Source: Thermovibrio guaymasensis
Lineage (GTDB): Bacteria; Aquificota; Aquificia; Desulfurobacteriales; Desulfurobacteriaceae
Direction: 5' to 3'
Assembly: GCF_003633715.1 (NCBI RefSeq)
Contig: NZ_RBIE01000001.1
Location: forward strand, 310,001-374,000
DNA length: 64,000 nucleotides
Below the pieces are notes generated by a model. It did no database searches, was not told the origin of the DNA, and worked only from the letters and a program-made list of their open reading frames with translations. The first letter of the stretch is position 1; each line of letters opens with the position of its first letter. Of this stretch, positions 35,677 through 43,961 are shown in pieces. A program made the position numbers and the translations under genes.

Positions 35677-36333
35677 TTGAAAAGGCCACCGTATAGAGTG
35701 TATAGAGGTAAAGGGAAAGAGGAACCTAAAGTTCAGATTCCTGAGGAAATTGACACTCCACAGGCCGAACAGCTCGTCTCCGACCTTTATAAGCTCCTTC
35801 ACTTTATTTCTAAGCACAGGGCTAAGCTCCTATCGTTTTTACTTTTTGCTCTTACTATCGGAGGATTTTACGTTGGTTATAAATTTTACACCATGAAAGC
35901 TGAAATGAAAGCTGCAGAGCTTGTTGATAGAGGAATTTATTACCTTGATAGGGGTAAAGAAGAGAAGGCTCTGAGCTACTTTGAGAGAGCGGTAAAGGAG
36001 TATGGGGGAGCTCCCTCCTCAAGGCTTGCCAAGTTCCTGATAGGGAAGATTAAGGGTGAAAGTAGTTACTTGAAAGGCCTTGCCTCCTCAAAGAGTTACC
36101 TACTCTCTCCTCCGTCAAAGACTACCCTTTTAACCTGGAGCCTTGATGGAGGTAAACTTCCGAACTACAAAGTTGAGAGGCAGGAGTGGACTCACCCCGA
36201 ATACTTATACGATAAACTCCTCTTTGCCCTTAAAAGGGGAAATAGGGAAGAGGCTTTTAACATATACAGTGCAATTAAAGGGGACTACGGTTTTCTGCCA
36301 ATATCCTCACTTGCTGAGAGGTTGATGAAGTGA
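35677..36333 (+). CDS. Single-pass membrane protein with TPR-like domain
   Basis: 218 residues from TTG 35677, chosen because GGAGGT lies 6 bases before it; an ATG-free longer frame upstream has no ribosome site. A basic cytoplasmic N-terminus (KRPPYRVYRGKGKEEP) is followed by a membrane helix (LLSFLLFALTIGGFYVGYKFY, near residue 60) and a periplasmic TPR-like part (AAELVDRGIYYLDRGKEEKALSYFERAVKEYGG). This layout resembles YfgM-type proteins, which pair with hisS/bamB genes in other bacteria. hisS lies two genes downstream here, which fits. Function is inferred only. Confidence 0.6.
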   Translation: MKRPPYRVYRGKGKEEPKVQIPEEIDTPQAEQLVSDLYKLLHFISKHRAKLLSFLLFALTIGGFYVGYKFYTMKAEMKAAELVDRGIYYLDRGKEEKALSYFERAVKEYGGAPSSRLAKFLIGKIKGESSYLKGLASSKSYLLSPPSKTTLLTWSLDGGKLPNYKVERQEWTHPEYLYDKLLFALKRGNREEAFNIYSAIKGDYGFLPISSLAERLMK

Positions 36334-36983
36334 ATTTAAAAGTAGTTGAGGGAGCTCTTAAGGAAGACCTTTTAACGGTTCTCAGGAAGAAAGACACTCC
36401 CCACTGGCTCTTTAGGGAGACTTTAGAGAAGCTCGGCCTGCTCCTCATACCTGAAGCTTTAAAGGGGCTTGAACTTAAAAGGGTAGAGGTTGAAACTCCC
36501 GTTTCAGAGGGTTTCTCGTACCAGGTTAGCCAAGAGGTTGTCTTTATAGCTATTTTAAGGGCTGGCCTTTCCCTAATACCTCCCGCTATTGGCCTTTATC
36601 CTAAGGGAAGGATCGGCTTTATGGGAGTTTACAGGAATGAGGAGACTTTAGAGCCGGTTCCTTACTATAAGAAGTACCCTTTAGTTAGGGGAGCAAGGTA
36701 CGTCCTCCTTGACCCTATGCTTGCAACCGGTGGGACTGCAAGTTACTGTATAGAGGAGCTCCTTTCTAAGGGTATTAAGGCCGAGCAGTTAACCTTCGTC
36801 TCTGTAGTTTCCGCACCTGAAGGGATTGATAGGCTGAAGAGATTTGAGGGTTTAACTTTAGTTACTGCTGCCGTTGATGAAAGGTTAAACGACTACGGCT
36901 ACATAGTTCCCGGCCTTGGTGATGCCGGAGATAGGTTCTGCGGAACAGACGATGTGGAGGTAGTAGAGGGCTATGGAGTATAG
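36330..36983 (+). CDS. upp: Uracil phosphoribosyltransferase
   Basis: 217 residues from GTG 36330, overlapping the upstream gene by 4 bases. The PRPP-binding loop is YVLLDPMLATGGTASYCIEELL (about residue 126) and the C-terminal GLGDAGDRFCGTDDV is the uracil-site signature of Upp. Converts uracil and PRPP into UMP in pyrimidine salvage. The N-terminal KEDLLTVLRKKDTPHWLFRETLEKLGLLL is also typical. The end overlaps hisS by 11 bases. Confidence 0.94.
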   Translation: MNLKVVEGALKEDLLTVLRKKDTPHWLFRETLEKLGLLLIPEALKGLELKRVEVETPVSEGFSYQVSQEVVFIAILRAGLSLIPPAIGLYPKGRIGFMGVYRNEETLEPVPYYKKYPLVRGARYVLLDPMLATGGTASYCIEELLSKGIKAEQLTFVSVVSAPEGIDRLKRFEGLTLVTAAVDERLNDYGYIVPGLGDAGDRFCGTDDVEVVEGYGV

Positions 36984-38205
36984 AGCTCTAAGAGGGGTGG
37001 AAGACCTTATTCCGCCTGAGAGTTTAAAGTATGAGAGAGTCGTAGATACATTTAAGGAAGTTGTTGAAAGGGCGGGGTTTAGTGAGGTAATCCTTCCTAT
37101 TTTTGAGGAAGCCAGGCTCTTTACCAGGAGCGTTGGAGAAAGTTCCGACATAGTAAACAAGGAGATGTACGTTTTTGAAGATAAGGGCGGAAGGGTTGTT
37201 GCCCTTAGGCCTGAAGGAACTGCTTCAGCCGTAAGGGCTTACGTTGAGCACGGCGTTTACGCTAAGGAGCCCTTTACAAAGTGGTTCTACGTTGGCCCTA
37301 TGTTCAGGTTTGAAAGGCCTCAAGCAGGGAGGAAGAGGCAGTTTTTCCAGGCTGGGGCCGAGGTCTTCGGCTTTTCACAGCCTGGAGCCGATGCTGAACT
37401 GATAAAGGTTGCAGATACGGTTTTGAAGGAGCTCTCAGTTGAGGCGGTCCTTGAGGTTAACTCTATCGGGTGTAGGGAGTGTAGGCCTGCTTACAGGGAA
37501 GCTCTCATTAACTTCTTAATGAGTAAGCTTAATTTTCTCTGTCCAGATTGTGTTAGGAGGTTTGAAAAGAATCCTTTAAGGGTCCTCGACTGTAAGAATG
37601 AAAGTTGCCAAAAAGTTGTTTCCCAGGCTCCTAAGATTACAGATTACCTCTGTTCTGAATGCAGGGAGCACTACGAGAAGGTTAAAGAGTACCTAAATCT
37701 CTTTAAAGTTGAATTTAAAGAGAACCCGTTCCTCGTTAGGGGCCTTGATTACTACACGAGAACGGTCTTTGAGTTTAAGAGCTCCCAACTTGGAGCCCAG
37801 AGTACAGTCCTTGCAGGGGGAAGGTACGACTACCTCGTAGAGGAAATTGGAGGCCCTCAGGTTCCGGCCCTTGGCTTTGCCATGGGAATAGATAGGGTTA
37901 TGCTCCTCATTCCTGAACTTGAGGTTGAAAGGAGAGGAGTTTTCGTAGTAACCAGGGGAGAGGAGGCTTACAGAAGGGGCCTTGAAGTTGTCAACTTCTT
38001 AAGGAGTAAAGGTATAAGGGCTGAGATTGACCACAGACAGGGAAGCTTTAAGGCTCAGATGAAGGCTGCAGACCGTTTAAAGGTTAAGTTTGCAGTGATA
38101 ATAGGCCAGGATGAAGTTGAGGGAGAGTTCTATTCCCTTAAAGAGCTCTCAACCGGTAAACAGGAGAGGGTAGAAAGTCTCAAGGAGCTCCTTGCAAGGT
38201 TATGA
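36973..38205 (+). CDS. hisS: Histidyl-tRNA synthetase
   Basis: 410 residues, class II aminoacyl-tRNA synthetase. Motif 1 is in ILPIFEEARLFTRSVGESSDIVNKEMYVF, motif 2 in KWFYVGPMFRFERPQAGRKRQFFQAGAEVFG, the histidine-binding loop in LVRGLDYYTRTVFEF, and motif 3 in ALGFAMGIDRVMLL. A Cys-rich insert (CRECRP, CPDC, CSECRE) near residue 165-235 probably binds zinc and is seen in several thermophile enzymes. The C-terminal anticodon-binding domain has the expected alpha/beta pattern. It overlaps upp by 11 bases and dxr by 4. Confidence 0.97.
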   Translation: MEYRALRGVEDLIPPESLKYERVVDTFKEVVERAGFSEVILPIFEEARLFTRSVGESSDIVNKEMYVFEDKGGRVVALRPEGTASAVRAYVEHGVYAKEPFTKWFYVGPMFRFERPQAGRKRQFFQAGAEVFGFSQPGADAELIKVADTVLKELSVEAVLEVNSIGCRECRPAYREALINFLMSKLNFLCPDCVRRFEKNPLRVLDCKNESCQKVVSQAPKITDYLCSECREHYEKVKEYLNLFKVEFKENPFLVRGLDYYTRTVFEFKSSQLGAQSTVLAGGRYDYLVEEIGGPQVPALGFAMGIDRVMLLIPELEVERRGVFVVTRGEEAYRRGLEVVNFLRSKGIRAEIDHRQGSFKAQMKAADRLKVKFAVIIGQDEVEGEFYSLKELSTGKQERVESLKELLARL

Positions 38206-39329
38206 AGAGGGTTTTAGTTCTTGGTTCAACAGGCTCTATCGGGGAGAGTACTCTAAAAGTTGTAGAGGCTTTTCCTGAAGAGTTTAAAGTTGTAGGTCTT
38301 GTTGCCGGTAGGAATAGGGACTCTCTCCTATCCCAGTCTAAAAAGTTTAAACCTGAAGCGGTAGCCCTTTTTGAAGGGGAACTTCCAAATAACCTTCCGT
38401 TTAAGGCATTTACAGGCATTGAAGGGATAAGGAGGTTAATTGAGGAGCTTGATTTTGACGTATGCGTAGCTGCAATTTCAGGTTCAGCTGGAATTCTCCC
38501 TACCTACTGGGCCGCTAGAAAGGGTAAGAGACTTGCCCTTGCAAATAAGGAGGCCCTAGTCTGTGCCGGTCCTTTTGTAAAGTCAGTTTCTAGGGAGATT
38601 ATTCCTGTTGATAGTGAACACTCTGCCATTTTCCAGTGCTTAAACGGTGAGAGGCGAGAGAGCGTAGAGGAAATTATCCTTACAGCTTCGGGAGGACCCT
38701 TTAGAGAGAGGGAAGACCTTGATAAAGTTAAGCCTGAAGAAGCCCTTAAACATCCTAACTGGAATATGGGAAAGAAGGTAACCATAGATTCTGCCACTTT
38801 AATGAATAAAGGGCTTGAGGTAATAGAGGCTTACTGGTTATTTGGATTTCCCTTAGAGAAGATAAAGGCGGTTATTCACCCTCAGAGTATAGTTCACTCA
38901 ATGGTTAGGTTTGTAGACGGTTCTGTGATCTCCCAGATGGGCGTTCCGGATATGAAGATTCCTATAGTCTATGCCCTTTCCTATCCGGAGAGACTCCCCC
39001 TTGGAGAGAAGTTTCCCTCTTTGAACCTTCACTTTTCAGGCTTAAAGCTTGATTTTTACGAGCCGGATACCGGAAAGTTCCCCTGCTTGAAACTTGCCTA
39101 TGAGAGTTTAGAGAGGGGATACCCTTACCCAATAGTTTTAAACGCTGCAGATGAGGTTGCTGTGGAGCTCTTCTTAAAAGGGAAGATTAAGTTTACCCAG
39201 ATTCCCGTTCTGATAGAAGAGGTCCTTGAAAGGTCAAACTTCCCAAAACCAGAAAGCATTGAGGATGTTGTTGAAGTAGATAGAAGGGCTAAAGAACTTG
39301 CCTGGAAGGTAGCCCGAAAATGGCTTTAG
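38202..39329 (+). CDS. dxr: 1-deoxy-D-xylulose 5-phosphate reductoisomerase
   Basis: 375 residues. Second step of the MEP isoprenoid pathway: converts DXP to MEP using NADPH and Mg2+. Seen: NADPH-binding VLGSTGSIGESTLKVVEAF, LALANKEALVCAG, PVDSEHSAIFQCL (metal and substrate), LTASGGPFRERE, HPNWNMGKKVTIDSATLMNKGLEVIEA and IHPQSIVHSMVRFVDGS. The start is coupled to hisS by a 4-base overlap. It is a little shorter than the 398-residue E. coli protein, with all core motifs in place. Confidence 0.97.
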   Translation: MKRVLVLGSTGSIGESTLKVVEAFPEEFKVVGLVAGRNRDSLLSQSKKFKPEAVALFEGELPNNLPFKAFTGIEGIRRLIEELDFDVCVAAISGSAGILPTYWAARKGKRLALANKEALVCAGPFVKSVSREIIPVDSEHSAIFQCLNGERRESVEEIILTASGGPFREREDLDKVKPEEALKHPNWNMGKKVTIDSATLMNKGLEVIEAYWLFGFPLEKIKAVIHPQSIVHSMVRFVDGSVISQMGVPDMKIPIVYALSYPERLPLGEKFPSLNLHFSGLKLDFYEPDTGKFPCLKLAYESLERGYPYPIVLNAADEVAVELFLKGKIKFTQIPVLIEEVLERSNFPKPESIEDVVEVDRRAKELAWKVARKWL

Positions 39330-39832
39330 AAAGGGGTATGATTCACGTCTATACCGGGAACGGTAAGGGAAAGACGTCTGCGGCTTTAGGCCTCTGCTTA
39401 AGGGCAGTTGGTAGGGGTTTAAGGTGCTGTTTTATCCAGTTTATTAAAGGTGTTCCAACCGGAGAGGTAGAGGCTGCAAAGTACCTTCCGAACTTTGAGT
39501 TCTACCAGACTGGAAGGCCCGGTTACGACTTTAGGGTTACTCCGGAGGATTACGAAAGGGCTCAGGAAGGTTTTAAGCTGGCCTGTATGAAAGCTGAGGA
39601 GTTTGACGTCCTCGTCCTTGATGAGATTAACGTTGCCGTTCACCTCGGTTTACTGGAGGTTTCTCAGGTCGTTTCCTTCGTTAAAGGAAAACCAACTGAA
39701 CTTGAGCTTATACTAACTGGCAGGTATGCAAAGCCTGAAGTTATTGAACTTGCAGACTACGTTACTTACTTTCAGCTCCTTAAACACCCTTACTACCAAG
39801 GTTTGAAAGCTAGGAAAGGAATTGATTACTAG
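39320..39832 (+). CDS. cobO: Cob(I)yrinic acid a,c-diamide adenosyltransferase (CobA/CobO/BtuR type)
   Basis: 170 residues. The P-loop-like GNGKGKTSAALGLCLRAVGRG near the start and CCFIQFIKG, then DVLVLDEINVAVHLGLL and the late LTGRYAKPEVIELADYVTYFQ, are the CobA/CobO/BtuR pattern. The enzyme adds the adenosyl group to the corrin cobalt. I kept ATG 39320, which overlaps dxr by 10 bases; ATG 39338 (MIHVYTGNG) is a second option, but its AAAGGGG would lie almost against the start. No other cobalamin gene is in the window. Confidence 0.9.
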   Translation: MALERGMIHVYTGNGKGKTSAALGLCLRAVGRGLRCCFIQFIKGVPTGEVEAAKYLPNFEFYQTGRPGYDFRVTPEDYERAQEGFKLACMKAEEFDVLVLDEINVAVHLGLLEVSQVVSFVKGKPTELELILTGRYAKPEVIELADYVTYFQLLKHPYYQGLKARKGIDY

Positions 39833-39840
39833 GAGGTGGT

Positions 39841-39996
39841 ATGAAGTTTTTATCCCTCCTTCTTACACTTCCTCTCTTAACCGGTTGTGTTCCAATCCTT
39901 GTTGCTGCTGGTGCCGGAGCGGCCGGAGGTTACGTTGTAGGTAAGAATTACGACGTTAAGGTCAAGTCTCCCGTTGAGGTGAAAAAGAGGAAATGA
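39841..39996 (+). CDS. Small lipoprotein, 51 residues
   Basis: ATG 39841 is preceded by the strong site AGGAGGTGGT. The product begins with a lipoprotein signal (MKFLSLLLTLPLLTGC, modified Cys at residue 16), then CVPILVAAGAGAAGG, YVVGKNYDV and a basic tail ending KKRK. The mature part would be only 36 residues. Its first part recalls the beginning of BON-domain lipoproteins such as YraP, but no BON domain follows, so it may be a short relative or a cut-down gene. The stop overlaps the queE start as ATGA, which argues for real translation. Confidence 0.65.
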   Translation: MKFLSLLLTLPLLTGCVPILVAAGAGAAGGYVVGKNYDVKVKSPVEVKKRK

Positions 39997-40652
39997 GGAT
40001 CTGTGAGGTTTTTGAGTCAATTCAGGGGGAAGGGCTAACCGTTGGAACTCCTTCCTTCTTTATAAGGACCGGAAGGTGTTCTGTAGGCTGTCTCTTCTGC
40101 GATACTAAGTACTCCTGGAGTAGCGGTAGAGAGTTAAGAGTTGATGAGATCGTAGATTTAGTTGTTTCTTCAGGTCTACCTGAAGTTGTGATAACCGGTG
40201 GAGAACCCTTTGAGGAGGAAGAGCTCCCAGATCTGGTGGAGCTCCTTACGTCGCTTCCTTCCGTTAGGAGAGTTACAGTTGAGACGTGCAGTTACATCTT
40301 TAGGGAGCTTCCAAAAAATAAGCTCCACCTCGTCCTCTCTCCCAAACCTCCAACTATGGGGGTTGAGTTCCCCTTGGAGACCCTTTTGAAGTTCCTTGAG
40401 TCCTATGAGGACGTTGAGCTTAAGTACACCCTCTATGATGAGAGGGACCTTGACCTCTTTGAGGGTTTCCTCTTTTCCAACTCTAACTTAATTCCTCAAC
40501 CTGTCGTTCTTCAACCTATCCACCACCCGAAAGAGGACTACGCTGAAACCTTTAAAAGGGTATGGGATATGGTTAGGAGAAGGGAGAGACTGCTTAAATC
40601 CTTTGAGGTTCGTTTAATTCCACAAGTTCATAAACTCCTAGGAATGAGGTAG
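39993..40652 (+). CDS. queE: 7-carboxy-7-deazaguanine synthase
   Basis: 219 residues. Radical SAM enzyme of queuosine and preQ0 synthesis, converting CPH4 to CDG. The start MRICEVFESIQGEGLTVGTPSFFIRTGRC contains the E-S-I-Q-G-E-G signature, and the cluster cysteines C29, C33 and C36 lie in CSVGCLFC, the usual C-x3-C-x2-C. ITGGEPFEE binds SAM. It overlaps the lipoprotein gene by 4 bases and is followed directly by waaA. Other que genes are not in the window. Confidence 0.95.
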   Translation: MRICEVFESIQGEGLTVGTPSFFIRTGRCSVGCLFCDTKYSWSSGRELRVDEIVDLVVSSGLPEVVITGGEPFEEEELPDLVELLTSLPSVRRVTVETCSYIFRELPKNKLHLVLSPKPPTMGVEFPLETLLKFLESYEDVELKYTLYDERDLDLFEGFLFSNSNLIPQPVVLQPIHHPKEDYAETFKRVWDMVRRRERLLKSFEVRLIPQVHKLLGMR

Positions 40653-41834
40653 ATGTTCTGGCTCTATAACCTTTTCCTGTTAATCTCTATTCCCTTCTTC
40701 CCCCTTTTGAAGTTTTTAACAAGGAAGAGGGGAGAAGTTTCACTCATTCGGAGGTTTAGTTCCTCCTTTCCTGGAGGAAGGGGAAAGGTTTTAATTCACT
40801 CTTCAAGCGTTGGAGAGGTAAACACTATTAAGCCCCTCGTTGATAAGTTAAGGGGAGAAGTGGCAATTACCACTTTTACTGACTACGGGCTGAGGAGGGC
40901 TGGGAAGCTCTATCCCGCTGTTCCAAAGAGGTTGTTGCCTATAGACCTTTACCCGGTTGTCCTTCGGTTCTTAAAGAAAGTAAGGCCTAGGAAAATACTA
41001 ATCTACGAGACTGAAATTTGGCCCTCCCTTTTAAAGGGAGCTACCGATCTTGGAATTCCCGTTTACTTTGTCAGCGGAAAGGTGGGAGAGAGGACATTCA
41101 GAAGGTTAAAGAGGTTTAACTTCCTAAAGGGTTACTTTGAAAAGTGTTACTTCCTCTCCCGTAGTTCCTACGATGCAGAGAGGGCTAAAGAGCTCGGCTT
41201 TAAAAAGGTAACTGTTGTTGGAGACTTGAAACTTGACTACTCCCCTCCGAGGGAAGTTCCTCCCCTTGAAATTGAGGGGAAGAGGAAAGTTATTATCTGG
41301 GGAAGCACCCATCCGGGGGAGGAGGAGATAGCTGGAGAGCTCCACTTTAAGCTTAAAAAGAGTTTTCCCAACCTCCTAACTGTTATAGCTCCAAGGCACG
41401 TTGGCAGGAAGTTTGAGCTCCCCGGGAAGGTTTTAAGGAGGAGCGAGAGTTTAAGGGTTCCAGAAGGGATTGACTTTTACGTTGTCAATACAGTTGGGGA
41501 GCTCTCAGGCCTTTACTACTACGCAGACCTGTGCGTAATCGGGGGAAGTTTCGTTCCGGGGATTGGTGGCCACAACCCGGTTGAGAGCGTTGCATTTAGA
41601 AAACCTACAGTTATGGGGGAGTTTTCAGATGACTTTAAGGAGCTCGCCCTTGAGCTTAACGTTCCCATTCTAAGAAGGGAGGAGCTCCTTCAGTTCCTCT
41701 CTTCTCTTTTAAAGAATCCTGAACTATCTTCAGACCTTGCAGGTTCCTCCTTTAAGCTCTGGAAGGAGAAGAGGGGAGTTTCCGATAGAATTCTCTCTCT
41801 AATTGGGGAAGAAGGTGAGTTTAAACGAGATTAG
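40653..41834 (+). CDS. waaA: Kdo transferase
   Basis: 393 residues starting the base after queE ends. GT30 enzyme that adds one or more Kdo residues to lipid IVA at the inner membrane. Seen: an N-terminal membrane anchor (LYNLFLLISIPFFPLLKFL), VLIHSSSVGEVNTIKPLV (acceptor-side Glu), RKILIYETEIWPSLLKGA, VIIWGSTHPGEEEI and IGGSFVPGIGGHNPVESVAFRKP for CMP-Kdo binding. It is the first gene of a waaA-lpxK-lpxL run, and lpxK starts inside its 3' end. Confidence 0.95.
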   Translation: MFWLYNLFLLISIPFFPLLKFLTRKRGEVSLIRRFSSSFPGGRGKVLIHSSSVGEVNTIKPLVDKLRGEVAITTFTDYGLRRAGKLYPAVPKRLLPIDLYPVVLRFLKKVRPRKILIYETEIWPSLLKGATDLGIPVYFVSGKVGERTFRRLKRFNFLKGYFEKCYFLSRSSYDAERAKELGFKKVTVVGDLKLDYSPPREVPPLEIEGKRKVIIWGSTHPGEEEIAGELHFKLKKSFPNLLTVIAPRHVGRKFELPGKVLRRSESLRVPEGIDFYVVNTVGELSGLYYYADLCVIGGSFVPGIGGHNPVESVAFRKPTVMGEFSDDFKELALELNVPILRREELLQFLSSLLKNPELSSDLAGSSFKLWKEKRGVSDRILSLIGEEGEFKRD

Positions 41835-42897
41835 AAGAAAAGTTTTAAATAGAGAAGGCCTTTTCTCACTCCTCTACCCTCTACTCTGGCTTCTTTCAAA
41901 GCTCTACTGTGGAGTTTCCTCTTTAAGAAACTACCTTTACGATTCTGGTTTTTTGAACTCAACCTCTTTTGGCCTTCCGGTAGTATCTGTTGGGAATATC
42001 GTTGCAGGAGGTAGCGGTAAGACTCCCCTAGTAGAGAGCCTTTACCTATACCTTGAAGAGGCGGGTTTCTCTCCCGCAATAGTTACCAGAGGTTACAGGG
42101 GAAAGGAGAAGGGACCTGCTTTTGCAAAACCACAGCCTGAAGTGTTTGGAGATGAGGCTTCAGTTTACGCTCTAAAGGGTTACAGGACTGTTGTATCAAA
42201 GGACAAACTGAAAGGTATTGAGTTTGCATTTGAAAAGGGTTCAAATGTAGTTATCCTTGATGACGGCTTTCAGTACAGGAAGGTTAGGCCTACGCTAAAC
42301 CTAGTTTCAGTTGACCCATTTAACCCCTTTGGAGACGAACACTGCCTTCCCCTTGGTCTTCTGAGGGAGCCGATTTCTTCCCTTGAAAGGGCGGATGCCT
42401 TCGTTATAACCAGGGCAAACTTGGTCAGCTCTGAGAGGCTGGAGAGTCTGGAGCTCTTTTTAAAGACCTTTAAAAAGCCGATATTTATCGCACAGCAGCA
42501 CTTTAAGTTCTGGGTTGACGGTGAGTTTAAGAGGACCCACCCTCCTCAAGGGGAGTTTGTTGACGTCTTCTGCGGAATAGGGAACCCGGACCAGTTTTTA
42601 AAGATGATTGTTGATATGGGTTACAGAGTTCGCAACTACTTAGTCTTTGAGGACCACCACGTTTACACCGATGAGGACTTAAAGAGACTATCAGAACTTG
42701 AAAACCCTGTAACTACTGAGAAGGACTTAATAAAGCTGAAGGGAAGGTTGAGGAGAGTGAGAGCTCCCGTCTTAAAACTTGAAGCTTACGGTCTTAAAGA
42801 GTTTATCCTGGCAAACGTTAAAAACGCACAAAGGAGTAAAGAGGAAAAGCTTGAAGGAGACCTTGCACCTTCTGGAGTATCTAGCTTTAAGCTTTAG
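41815..42897 (+). CDS. lpxK: Tetraacyldisaccharide 4'-kinase
   Basis: 360 residues from GTG 41815 (GGGGAAG upstream); a TTG at 41803 is also possible. LpxK phosphorylates the 4' position of lipid A disaccharide. Seen: N-terminal membrane-associated helix (LFSLLYPLLWLLSKLYCG), P-loop VGNIVAGGSGKTPLVESL, GYRGKEKGPA, GDEASVYAL and the DDGFQYRKV motif, then FCGIGNPDQFLKMI and TTEKDLIKL. It overlaps waaA by 20 bases and the acyltransferase by 47, so the three lipid A genes are tightly coupled. Confidence 0.94.
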   Translation: MSLNEIRRKVLNREGLFSLLYPLLWLLSKLYCGVSSLRNYLYDSGFLNSTSFGLPVVSVGNIVAGGSGKTPLVESLYLYLEEAGFSPAIVTRGYRGKEKGPAFAKPQPEVFGDEASVYALKGYRTVVSKDKLKGIEFAFEKGSNVVILDDGFQYRKVRPTLNLVSVDPFNPFGDEHCLPLGLLREPISSLERADAFVITRANLVSSERLESLELFLKTFKKPIFIAQQHFKFWVDGEFKRTHPPQGEFVDVFCGIGNPDQFLKMIVDMGYRVRNYLVFEDHHVYTDEDLKRLSELENPVTTEKDLIKLKGRLRRVRAPVLKLEAYGLKEFILANVKNAQRSKEEKLEGDLAPSGVSSFKL

Positions 42898-43720
42898 CCT
42901 AAAGGGTTTGAGGAGCTTAAAGAGAGAAAGGGCAATTTCTATTGCAAGGGGACTTGGAGAACTCCTTTATAACTACCCGCGAGTTAAGAGGGTCTGTCGA
43001 GAGAACCTTGAGTTTACCGGTTTTCCCCTTAAGGTCGGTAAGGAGAGCTTTAAGAACTTCCTTGTCTGTGCCGTTGATTTTCTAAAGTCTCCAGATTACT
43101 CCCTTTCCTACCTTAAATCTCTCTTTTACCCGGTTGATATTTCCTCCCTTCCCGCAGAAGGGGGAATTTTCCTAACTGCCCACATCGGCAACTGGGAGCT
43201 TATGGGAGCTCTGTGTTCTAAGCTATCAGGGGGTAGGCTCTCAGTAGTTGCAAAGCCTATGAAGAACAGAAGGGTTGACTCCCTTATAAACTCAATTCGC
43301 AGTAGCTGGGGGATAAAGGTTATTCCAACCGGCAGGGGAGTTGAGGTTTTAAGGGACTTAAAGAGGAGGCGATTTGTTGGAATTCTCCTTGACCAGAGGC
43401 CAAAGGTGAGTGAAGGAGTTTTAACCCAGTTCCTCGGTAGGAAAACCTATACAAATAAAGGAGTTGCCTTAATTTCTTTAAAGAGCGGAAAGCCCGTAAT
43501 TCCAGCCTTCTGCTTTATTGAAAACGGCAGGTACAAGGTTGAGATTGGAGAGCCCATATACCCTGATGGTAGCGTTGAAGAGCTGACCCAAAAGTACACG
43601 AGTGCAATTGAAGAGGCTGTTAGAAAGCACCCTGAACAGTGGTTCTGGTTCCATAGGAGGTGGAAGAACTCCCCAGAGTTTAAGGAGTGGAGAAGTGAAA
43701 GGTTTTCTAAGGAACGTTAG
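42851..43720 (+). CDS. lpxL: Lipid A biosynthesis late acyltransferase (LpxL/HtrB type)
   Basis: 289 residues if TTG 42851 is used (GAGG 6 bases upstream); TTG 42863 with AAGGAG close by is an alternative. The catalytic HX4E motif is HIGNWELMG (about residue 118). Also seen are VVAKPMKNRRVDSLINSIR and GILLDQRPKVSEGVLTQFLGRKTYTNKG, which belong to the LpxL/LpxM family that adds secondary acyl chains to Kdo2-lipid IVA. It is the last of the lipid A genes, and the 88-residue partner gene overlaps its end. Confidence 0.87.
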   Translation: MKETLHLLEYLALSFSLKGLRSLKRERAISIARGLGELLYNYPRVKRVCRENLEFTGFPLKVGKESFKNFLVCAVDFLKSPDYSLSYLKSLFYPVDISSLPAEGGIFLTAHIGNWELMGALCSKLSGGRLSVVAKPMKNRRVDSLINSIRSSWGIKVIPTGRGVEVLRDLKRRRFVGILLDQRPKVSEGVLTQFLGRKTYTNKGVALISLKSGKPVIPAFCFIENGRYKVEIGEPIYPDGSVEELTQKYTSAIEEAVRKHPEQWFWFHRRWKNSPEFKEWRSERFSKER

Positions 43721-43961
43721 GCTCTTCTTTATCGGGGCTCTCGGCTTTGATAACGCAACTGATAAACTCAGAAAGAGAGCCCTATACAAAGACCTTGACC
43801 TTCTAACCCTGATTTTGAGTGACGAGATTGGAATTCCAAATCCACTCTACTATCACACTGTGGAGCTCCTTCCCTACCTATCTTCGGAAGTTGATGCCTG
43901 GAGGGAGAGTGAGAAGGCTTCAATCCTGTGGAGGGTCTTAGGTGAAATCGGTGAACCTTAA
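43695..43961 (+). CDS. Small protein paired with an ArsA-like ATPase
   Basis: 88 residues from GTG 43695, with AGGAG 7 bases upstream; a longer in-frame extension inside lpxL lacks such a site. The core DLLTLILSDEIGIPNPLYYHTVELLPYLSSEVDAW stands out: from memory it resembles the core of the small cory-CC-star proteins that sit beside ArsA-like ATPases in Actinobacteria (a G-x-P-N-P, then Y-T-x-E-L-x-P stretch), but it lacks their terminal Cys-Cys. The N-terminus KGFLRNVRLFFIGALGFDNATDKLRKRALYKDL is basic and helical. It overlaps the ATPase by 20 bases. Function unknown. Confidence 0.6.
   Translation: MKGFLRNVRLFFIGALGFDNATDKLRKRALYKDLDLLTLILSDEIGIPNPLYYHTVELLPYLSSEVDAWRESEKASILWRVLGEIGEP

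Noticed and set aside
43602-43694. A 31-codon upstream extension of the ArsA-partner gene
   Set aside because: It lies within lpxL, is low-complexity (Ser/Gly-rich) and lacks a ribosome site.
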